A DNA stretch of 64,000 nucleotides from the NCBI GenBank assembly GCA_947652115.1, contig OX393564.1:3386908-3450907 (forward strand). Reading direction: 5' to 3'. The notes under the pieces were generated by a model that worked only from the letters and a program-made list of their open reading frames with translations, was not told where the DNA came from and made no database searches. The translations under genes and the position numbers were made by a program. Every line of letters starts with the position of its first letter. Within the stretch, counting starts at the first letter, position 1. Of the stretch, positions 55,457-64,000 are shown in pieces. The DNA comes from Blastomussa wellsi (lineage: Eukaryota > Cnidaria > Anthozoa > Scleractinia > Plerogyridae).

Positions 55457-58400
55457 CTACTTCTTGCCTCCTTTTACTGGCGACCCCTGTTTCATGCGGA
55501 GCAGCTTGTTCAACACGTCTGTGGTGAAAGGCAGCGCTTTTTCCAGAGCCTGGGACTGCTTCCTACAAAAAAGGCGCCTGTCCCGGATGTCTTTCCTCTC
55601 CTGTAAGTACTCGACCAAGTTCTCCTTCTCCAAGGCGCGGCCAAGATCATCCACCAATTGCGTGACGAAGAAATGCAGGATGCAGCGCGGAACGGTGTCG
55701 CACATGTTCATTTTCAACACATTGAAGCATCGCACTACATTCCTTTTTGTATTCTTCATTTTCTCGAGGTCCTAAACATCAAGAAGTTATGGAATATCAT
55801 CGCAAGAGTGGGCGTCCAAACTGGCTCACTAAACTGGTGCAATAAGGAGTACTGACTACACACAGGGGAACCGAAACTTACCAACACCACAAACAAAAAG
55901 AAACCAGTTTTCACTCAGGAATGAGTGTTGAATTAGAATGTCAGTTATCGCTTTAGAATCATTGTGTAAGTGCACGAGGTGCATTTTTACCAACAAGTAG
56001 ATGATGCACTGCAAAAATTGTACCATTCCCTCATAAAGGCTAATTATTTCAAGAAATTTCGATTGATCTGTACAACTGGGTTACCAGAAACTTTATCCTG
56101 TTCGACACAGAAACAACATTGGTTTTGCTTCAGTCGTCGTTCAAACTAGCTTGCGTGCAGCCGTCTATTATTCCTAAAGCGGAAAAATGACGTCTGCTCC
56201 CCGGGCCCCTCCCCTCGATCCGCCACTGCCAATCATAGTTGATGTCTAACAATGCTTACTGTCAAGCAACCAGTCTGAGCGCGGTCCCCAGATTCTGGAG
56301 AAACAGAACACGATTAGCGACGCCGTTTCGCAGACGTCAGACGGCTGCACTCAGGCTACGTTCAAACTAGCTTGCTTGGATAATTAATGTCATTTCCTAT
56401 AAAGAAGCAATTAAACAGAATAAACCACGTGTACTCTGTCCCAGGCGAAAACAGAGCATTCCCATTCCCGAAAGCCAGGAGAAAGGGAATGTCGCCAAGG
56501 AAAACATGGCCGACTTCACTGCCAGTACGACGTCAAGTTTCAAGCCTTCTTCAGGTACAATGAAGAAAATTTATACTGATCCGAACAGTTCGTCATTTTA
56601 CCTTGAATAGCTACAAGACCCACGCAAGCTGGGTACAGTACGAACTGTGTTGTAGGCTTACCTTGAAGTTAAAAAACGTCGTTTTTGCAGAATCTTTACC
56701 TTCAATCTCATTTACCATTTGCTCAGGGTACAGTTTTTTCGCCAGGCTCTTCATGTGACTCATCGTCTTCGACGTCATGCAGGGATGAGAGTCATTGGAA
56801 TTCTTCACTGGGTACATTTCCCAGGCGGATATCTCGTGTGGCGTCGGGATCGGTGCAAACACTTGGTCGATACTTTTCTTTTGCATTTCAAGAAACTGGC
56901 GGATAAACTGAATGGTCTGGTCACGTTTCTTGTCAAAAATTTTGTTCACCACTTTCGCGTCGACCGCTTGTTTGAGGGTTGGAAACTTGGATAAGCAGCG
57001 CTCGATGGCCTTTTGGACGATTTGCCGTAGTGTTTTCTCGACATTTTGCACAAGCTTCTCCGATATGGGTAGCAACTGGCCAACTGGACTCTCGACTGAA
57101 ACTGGATGTCCTTTATGTGAATACCCTATTCAAATAATAAACAAGATTTTGGTCATAAAATACGGGCCTTTTTACATGGGGTACCCCGGGTAGGTGAGGT
57201 ATAAACCCGCCTAGGTGGGGTAATCCGCCTGTTCATTCAATCTCTCACTTTTCCTGATCCCGTTTACGTGATTAGATAGGTAGGATAACCCGCCCAGCCG
57301 GGGTCTCGTTTTGCCATGTAAATACTTCACGGTGCGGTAACCCGCCTATCCGGGTTCGGGTCATGTTACACGTGAAAGCGTGCCAAGTGCATATTACAAG
57401 TGATAACAAGAAGCCACAGCATTGAAACGTTGAAGCAAGAGCCGTTAATGAAAGCAGAAGAGAATTAACCGCCAAAAAGTCGTTGTCCGCTATCATGATT
57501 TTGCGTGTTTACGTGCTTAGAGACCACACAGTAAGGCCCCATTTATATGGTCTCGGGTACCTGAGACAACCCTCCCCCCGAGTTACCCTGGGCGAGCTAA
57601 CTTTTCACTAAAATGTTGAAAAATTCCGCAACCGTTTACATGATCCTACCCGAGTTGTCTCGGGCGGCGAGACAACTCGGGTAGGCGAGTTGTCTTGTCT
57701 CGCAGGTAGGGTAACCCTGGCTGGCAGGACAACTTTTTTCTCGCCTTCCCGGCTCGCCTTCTCGGGACAACTCGCAACGCGTCGATGTCACGTACTCTCC
57801 GGATTTCAGGTTTTTAAGCAAAAAATTGCACTAAAGGCCTCCAGGGCCTCCAGTGATCGAATAAACGAAAGAAATTCAAAGGAAGAAGGATAACTGGTGT
57901 TTTGATACTAAAATTCTTTATGAATAATCAAACAGGGGCAACTTTAACTTAGCTACCAGGGACAATTTTTTGCCATGTAAACACTCTGAAAAGTTTACCA
58001 TATAACTGAGGCCTAAATCGAGAAAGTTTACCCCGCCACCCCGGGGTCAGAAGATTGCATGAAAACGTGAGCTATTTTTTTTCATGGGTACAACAAAACA
58101 AAAACATAAACATTTCATGTTTAGAAAGTAAGTATTGCTTTTGGGAAAATTTGAAGCGTACCTGTGTATTTTTCGTACAGTAGTTTTTGCAGCAGTTGAC
58201 TGTTTTCACTGCTCTCTCCAAGCGGAGCAAACGCACCCTCTAACTTCTCCTGCCATCTCTTTATATCGCCGTCACTGCGCATAAACAGAGGATCTACCTA
58301 AAAAGTAAAAACTGTTCTTTACGAGTTATAGTGAATAGCGCTCAATGGTTAGCCAATCCGATCTCTAACCAAGAGGTCCAATCCTCTCATCCACGCAAGA

Positions 58401-61400
58401 AATATAACTATAGATAGATAAGAAAGAAATATAACTATAGATATATTAAAACACACATTTCCAGTCGACCCTATTCAACTTGATACTGGCTTCCAGTGAT
58501 CTCGAGGCCACAACCTAATATCTGTTCAAAAAGTTCACGTTTCCGTCGATTATTTATTTTTCTTCAATAGAAATTTATATTCCTGTTATAGGAAGAAGGC
58601 GACTGCTAGTCTCAGAAAAAAGAGAAAAAATTATAGGTCACCGTACACGTTTACGAGTAAACGACGATTTATCTAGCTCTTTCACGAGCCAAGCCGTAAA
58701 GAAAACGCCGCCATTTTCTTTATGTGCGAGTGCTGATGACGCAATAAATTGTGCGCAGTAAGGATGCGCAATTCAATACATTTCTCTAGCCTCCAACTCA
58801 GACGTTCTTTTGATCGTCACGCAATATTCATATTGAGTGACGAGCAAAACAATATTGCGTGACGAACAATTCTCACCTTGAATACTTCTTCGTAGAATGA
58901 ATTAAACAGCCTTCTCACGTTTTCTCCTCCTTCGTTGTCAGACGTATTGTTAAAAAGCAGTTTGTTTAACTCTGCGATGAGGTTGCTCTTTAGTTTCATG
59001 GCCACTGCACCCTTCCCCTCGTCCGACTCGGGCACCTCACTGTCCTCGAGACCTAGAAGCTCTAAATCCACCTACATAGATTGTAAATGAACGGATTTTA
59101 ACCCAGGGCTCGTGAAAACAGAGAGTGTGAGACTCAGTGTGCAATGGACTCGAGCCGTCATTTGTGATGTGATTTGGGAACAGTCTCGTCCCCATAAGCC
59201 CTTTCGTTTCTCTTAGCAGGTGGAGCCTTGCCGCAAGAAATGAAGGGCTCTGGGGACATAGATTTTCCAGTCCTAGATTCTAGGACTTCCGGGCTTCATG
59301 TATGTAGTATTGATATTTCTACATGCTGTGCGCTGCAATATGGTGGTCGGCGACCATTTTGACTTCCGTTTAACATTTCTTTGTTCTCAATCAGCCAATA
59401 AAAAAAAATTCGAATTTTTTTTGAAAATCCTAAGTCCCCAGAGCCCTTCGTTTTTCCAGCCAAGGCCGCGCCCGCTAAGAGAAACGAAAAGCGCCATGGG
59501 GACGTGAACGTTTGGAAAATTGTAAACGCGACATTACAAAATGCAGGATTAGTGTGGACGTGGTTTATACCATATACATTTTACGAGTTTTGGATAATTT
59601 AAAGCAATTTTTACACACATTAGTTTACCTCCGTTTTTCGTTCGTTCATTTGTCTCACAAGAATAGGAATCTCAGTGATCATTTTTTCGGCCAGTAGAGA
59701 AATCATGGTGTCCATGAGTCGGTCAATGCCACACACTTGTTGGATGCCTTTGTACTGCGGGTGCCTCTCGAACCATTCCTTCTCCTTTATACGGGTCATC
59801 TCAGCGTCCCAGTCCCTCTCAGCCGGGTCGGTGCCATCTTTGCCTGGTTGGTTAAGACACGAAAAATATCATTTGAGTTGTAGAAAGTGTTTCATTTATC
59901 ACATGGAGCACCCTCAGAGGTCACTTTAATGTCGTGACAAAATAGCAGGGCGCGGAGAACGGTGGGAAGTAAGCACCATTCTTCCCACATCCCTCGCGTC
60001 TTGCAATGAGCTCGTAGGAGACGATTGATGGCCAGTTAACAAACGTATCCCGTTATCATTCGATTCATTTCCCCTCTTTTTCATTGGCCTACCACGAGTG
60101 ACCTACAAATAACTGCCTACGAATAATATCTGCTCATGCGCATTACCGTACAACAGTGTTTTTGCTACGAATAATAATCTACTCATGCGTAGTTGCGTCC
60201 AATTCCAGGAGAAACGACAGCTTAACGGAATGATTTGCCTAGTAGAATGGAAAAAAACGGTGGGAATACAAAGAAGGAAACGAAAATTTCCCTTAATGTA
60301 CTTCGGTATTATCTGAAAGGATGCTTGGATAAAAATGAGCTCGTATTATCGAATGTGAAGTTAAGGTTTTCTCCATCAAGGAAGCACGAGATTGAAAGCT
60401 CCCGAAGGTAATTGTGAAAAACAAAATTGAGTGACCGAATGATAAACCAATTATTGAACTCGGTTTTCGCAAAATAACTTTCCCCAAAGTGCAACGTTAA
60501 CGTAAACGTTACCTGCGTTCCCTTCCAAGTGGTTTCCTAATTTTTCTTTATTTGGGTTTTGATTTGTTTGTTTTTATTTTCACCGTGATTACTTCATTTT
60601 TAACGTCTGCTATAAATGAGAAAATATTTTTATACTGCAGAAACATTGCTGTTGAAAGGTTGCCCATTTACACACACGCAAATTTGCCACAAAAGCAAAT
60701 TCATCTTCCGAGAAACAAAATCTGTTTCTACCAAGGAAACAATTTTTGGAAGCGATGTTTCCACCTCAATGTTTTGTAGTTTTCGGAATCCTTTTATAGT
60801 TGCGCGGTAAATTTAGGAATTTATAAGCATTCATACTAGCGAGTAGGCTGCTCATGTCCTAGTAACGACGTGATAAAATAAACAACCAAAGCGATTACTC
60901 AAAAGTTTTAATTGAAATTATTTGCTTCAAGTACAGATTTAAACGTCTTACCTCGAAGTAAAATAAAGCGGTTATCCTCTAAGGTGAAGCTTGACTGATT
61001 CATAGCCACTCGTTTTCCCATGTCATCACTTTCTCTCAACTTGTCTGGTTTGGTCAGCGCGCAAATGGTACGGCTCTTAAAATCTACGGCTTTTCGCATG
61101 ACAAGGTTTATTGCACTGTCGCCTGTGGGGTCCCCTACCTCAGAAACTATCACGATGATGCTGTTAGTGTTCTTCTCGATATACTCCAGCACCAAACTTT
61201 GGGTCACGTGATTCATTCGCTGGTCATCGTTGGCGAAGTGGGCTCCGGGGAGATCGACCAAGGTAAGAGTCGTGAGTTCGGGACCTGTGTATGAAAGCTC
61301 CCGAGCATTAAATCATTAAATGAGTTGAGTTGTAACGGCTAACGTTTTATTCATTTTTTGGGTTTTTATTCGTCGCTTCAAACGTCGCACTGTGGGAAGC

Positions 61401-62678
61401 CCGTGTGATGGCACAGATCCTGCCTCAAGCAAGACACTTTATTCCCTCCAGCCGGGAGAGTGCTTAAGGTTACCAGCGAATTCTTAGACCAAAAAAAAAT
61501 AAATGACGAAAGTTTTCGAGGGCCATCTGGGGGGACTAGCTGTTGATCCAAGTTAACTTTTTGAGCCCGCATACCAAATGGATATAATAACATGAAAATT
61601 AACAAAGTAACCTAGATCTGAAATGCTCACAGCCTTTCGCAACTCTTAATACTTAAATCATCCTTTAGATGTTTCTAAGCAAAAGGGACTTTTCATGACA
61701 CCGAAAGGTTAGTATTTAACAGCCTCCCCAGTAACAACCTTAAAGAGTAGAACGATTTTAGTTGTTCTCGTAGCGTGTAGTTTGTCTCCTGTAGTTGTAA
61801 GATATTAGTCATCATAGATTTTTTATAATATAGACAGGATTCTCCGCGAGCTCTGATTGGTCAGTATATGTTTTCTCATGGGAGTTGTCACTGAAAAAAA
61901 TACTACTTTAGCGCCGGCCGATTGAAACTCGGAAAGGCGACTGAAGAAGTTGCTCTACGAAGGCTTGAATCTCGTTGAGAAGAGTGGATTTCAACGGTTT
62001 TCAGTGCCATTTCCGCGCGTTTGTTGTTTGTTCGAATTGCTGGCTGGAAAAAAATATGGATCATGCGGTGCCAAAAAGTAACAGATAAATTTTTCCCAAC
62101 AACCCTCAAGAACTCATGTAAATGTTTTAATATCACATATTTTCATTCATTTGGATAAAATAATGCATTTTTCCACAGTTTACTGACTTGCTTGCTTACT
62201 TACTAGATTAGGTTAAAAACCTTAACATCTCACCTTGTAGAGTAACATTAACTGGGGTTTTTGATATCGGAGTTCCCTCTTCCTTGGGAAGATGGCCCGT
62301 CACTTTGTTGAGAAAATCCTCTATTGAGTCGTCCGTGGGATCTTCCACAGTTCCCCCTATCGACGGGTTTTGATCGCATTTCACTTCTACCATCCTCTTT
62401 GGGCCGTTCCGCAGATTGAGTATTATGGGATAGGTGGTGCGTGCCTGAAGAGTGTTAGCCGTTTCATTTCGTCGCATTGGGAGAAGATATCGGCCGATCA
62501 GTCGGTTTATAAGCGTTGTCTTTGCCATGTTTTGTCGACCGACCATAACCAAATGTGGAATGTTGAAGGCGTGTCGTAGAGTTTCATTGCTTATCATGGT
62601 TTGAATGAAATCCAAGACCACCCCAAACTCGCTACTTCGGCCATATTTAGCAACGGGTGTTTCAACTACACCTGACAT
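55457..62678 (-). CDS. Mx/dynamin-type large GTPase with atypical P-loop
   Basis: Seven exons: 62678-62234, 61284-60952, 59843-59629, 59071-58877, 58297-58162, 57125-56662, 55771-55457. They sum to 2103 nt (700 codons plus stop) in constant phase. GTPase domain 1 to about 300: G1 GRQNMAKTT at 47-55, switch I RTTYP at 80-84, G3 DLPG at 159-162, G4 TKPD at 226-229. A middle/stalk region follows, then a C-terminal GTPase effector domain of about 100 residues (VVRCFNVLKMNMCDTVPRCI). No PH or proline-rich domain is present, as in Mx proteins (about 660 residues), which restrict viruses in vertebrates. The P-loop has Ala where dynamins have Gly (GxxxxGKS), while the Lys is kept. Whether this is a true Mx orthologue is open. 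Confidence 0.9.
57126..58161 (-). other. GTPase intron with GTAACCC/ACCCGAG palindromic repeats
   Basis: 57170-57370 holds GGGTAGGTGAGGTATAAACC, CCGCCTAGGTGGGGTAATCC, CGGTAACCCGCCTATCCGGG. 57530-58050 holds GGTCTCGGGTACCTGAGACA, ACCCGAGTTGTCTCGGGCGG, CGAGACAACTCGGGTAGGCG and more. Both are dense in self-complementary units and look like separate MITEs. Confidence 0.55.
59187..59504. mobile_element. MITE, 318 bp, in a GTPase intron
   Basis: CGTCCCCATAAGCCCTTTCG then TTTCTCTTAGCAGG at the left mirrors CCCGCTAAGAGAAACGAAAA then GCGCCATGGGGACG at the right. A second inner inverted pair, AAGGGCTCTGGGGAC and GTCCCCAGAGCCCTT, is present. Confidence 0.75.
59844..60951 (-). other. GTPase intron, nothing recognised
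   Basis: 1.1 kb, AT-rich. Near-duplicate lines around 60110-60200 (ACTGCCTACGAATAATATCT, GCTACGAATAATAATCTACT) suggest a small old duplication. No exon with matching phase. Confidence 0.5.
61285..62233 (-). other. GTPase intron 1, nothing recognised
   Basis: 0.95 kb with weak SINE-like wording near 61425 (CAAGCAAGACACTTTATTCC) that is too short to call. No coding signal. Confidence 0.5.
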
Positions 62679-63089
62679 CTCTTGTTATTCTTCTACAATG
62701 ATTAAATAAAAACAAAAAAACAGGAAAACATAAGAAAGATCTCGTATCCACAGTAACTGTATTTAGAGGACACTGCCGTTACTTGGTAAAAGTTAGAGAT
62801 TTACAGAAGGGTTCTCCAGGCTATAAACTAATTATGTTTGTGTAAGCGATAGTTGATTCCTTATCATCTTATCATGATATCTTAGTGTGTTGTACAGTAA
62901 AACGTTTGAACAGACACATTCCCCCAAATACGAGACCTCCACTTAAGCATGAATCTTTCTTGGCTAAACTCTTAGAAAATACAAAACCAAACAGACTAGT
63001 ATTCAAGAAATTAGAATAAAAAAAAGGGTGAACGACCTATTTCAAGTCAACAATCAACTGGGAAACTACGTACCAATTATCTTTCCAAT

Positions 63090-63825
63090 GTACAAAGAGC
63101 ACAACACTTACAGTTTTCAGTTTTGAATTTTTACACCGAAGATTATCAACCAATAGCTTTTTGAACAAAATTGGACTTGTTAACTGCGAAAAATGCACCT
63201 TCTGTCACAGAGACACAGAAAAACTAGTACACCTGTTCTGGGATTGCCCAGAAACTCAGTCCTTCTGGATCAGTTTGTCCTCATGGCTACAATCATGCAA
63301 AGTTTTTGAGAGAGAAACGATGTTACAACTTGATACAGCACTGGGTTTAAAACCAGATAGATCTAAATATAAACTTCAAATTAACTTCTGCTGCCTTCTT
63401 GCTAAATACTATATTTGGATATGCAAGTTAAAAGCTTTTCCACCAATACTTAACATTTTTTAGGTTATATGAAACATATCTACGCAATGGAAAAAAGGGC
63501 CAAAACTTTCAACCAAAATAAATGTAAGCCTGTTGAAGATTTTCTGTACTAGTCCTCTGGGAAAATTTGTAAATTTTGATTTAATTGTCTACCCTCTCTC
63601 TCTTTCTCTGTTTCTCTGTTGTTTTGTTATGTTTTTCTTCTTTCTTTTCTCGGTATAAAATATAGGCTACTTTTTAAGCGTAGCTTGTAATATATACCAG
63701 TAGTAGAAGTATTGTATTATAAGTAGTGTAAGTATCGTATTTGTAGTCGTGGATGTGCGGTTTTGTAAGTATTGTGTTGTAACATAATAAAATATTAATA
63801 AACACAAAAATAATAATATTGCATT
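63090..63825 (+). mobile_element. 3' end of a non-LTR (LINE) retrotransposon
   Basis: From about 63120 the frame ending at 63463 reads RRLSTNSFLNKIGL, then the zinc-binding tail CTFCHRDTEKLVHLFWDCPE with TQSFWISLSSWL, which matches the C-terminal end of LINE reverse transcriptase proteins (zf-RVT type). A 3'UTR with CTCTCTCTTTCTCTG follows and ends in ATAATAAAATATTAATAAAC near 63785-63825. The catalytic RT part is absent. Upstream of 63120 the frame is unclear, so the copy is 5'-truncated and probably decayed. Confidence 0.78.
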
Positions 63826-64000
63826 CATTGATTACAATACAATATTGGTCTGCATTATCGTTTTACTAATTTTTCCTGCAGAATTTTTTATGTATTCTTT
63901 AAATTAGTGCCATTATTTAATAGAACATCGCAGTTACAGAATTACAAAAATGGCGACCATGTATGTTGAAATTTTTGTAAACGTTTTTCTGCAACTGCGA

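Noticed and set aside
61380..61480. Further SINE-A copy
   Set aside because: Only about 20 bases (CAAGCAAGACACTTTATTCC) resemble the family; too little to call.

Overview
The window looks like nuclear DNA of a cnidarian, most likely a stony coral. The genes are metazoan (Dishevelled, NEURL4, a CARD caspase, a CUB/LDLa receptor), introns are mostly 0.3-2 kb, base composition is AT-rich, and there is a dense load of tRNA-derived SINEs, hairpin MITEs and a tyrosine-recombinase retrotransposon. The species cannot be fixed from the sequence. Every gene model was built by hand: splice sites were chosen so that GT/AG, reading phase and family similarity all agree.

Layout. (1) 1-1476, + strand: 3' part of Dishevelled (end of the linker, DEP domain, C-terminal tail). 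(2) 5033-26823, - strand: a complete 24-exon NEURL4 homologue (1400 codons, six NHR domains plus the C-terminal module). Its 6.8-kb tenth intron holds a DIRS-type retrotransposon (12442-17635) with split direct repeats, itself inserted in a MITE. Other introns hold SINE copies, hairpin MITEs and a 21-bp minisatellite. (3) 27036-29968, + strand: a two-exon CARD caspase, head to head with NEURL4 across 212 bp. (4) 32359-33550, + strand: an intronless Mab-21/cGAS-like gene broken by a stop and a frameshift. (5) 36314-38062, - strand: a single-exon type I membrane protein with three CUB domains, one LDLa, one TM and two PPxY motifs. (6) 39155-51169, + strand: a ten-exon WD40 protein with an N-terminal coiled coil and an acidic tail. 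(7) 53584-54642: a Mutator-like element with long TIRs and a 9-bp target duplication, holding three spliceable mini-exons. (8) 55457-62678, - strand: a seven-exon Mx/dynamin-type GTPase of 700 residues with an unusual P-loop. (9) 63090-63825: the 3' end of a LINE.

How the genes relate. There is no operon logic. The caspase, the Mab-21/cGAS-like pseudogene and the Mx/dynamin-like GTPase all belong to families used in cell death or innate immunity, and they lie within about 36 kb, but co-regulation is not shown. Dishevelled and NEURL4 belong to developmental signalling (Wnt, and Notch/centrosome respectively). The most unusual items are the near-intact DIRS-type element whose only coding break is a run of seven T, the degenerate P-loop, the altered NEURL4 C-terminal motifs, and the mini-exons inside the Mutator-like element.
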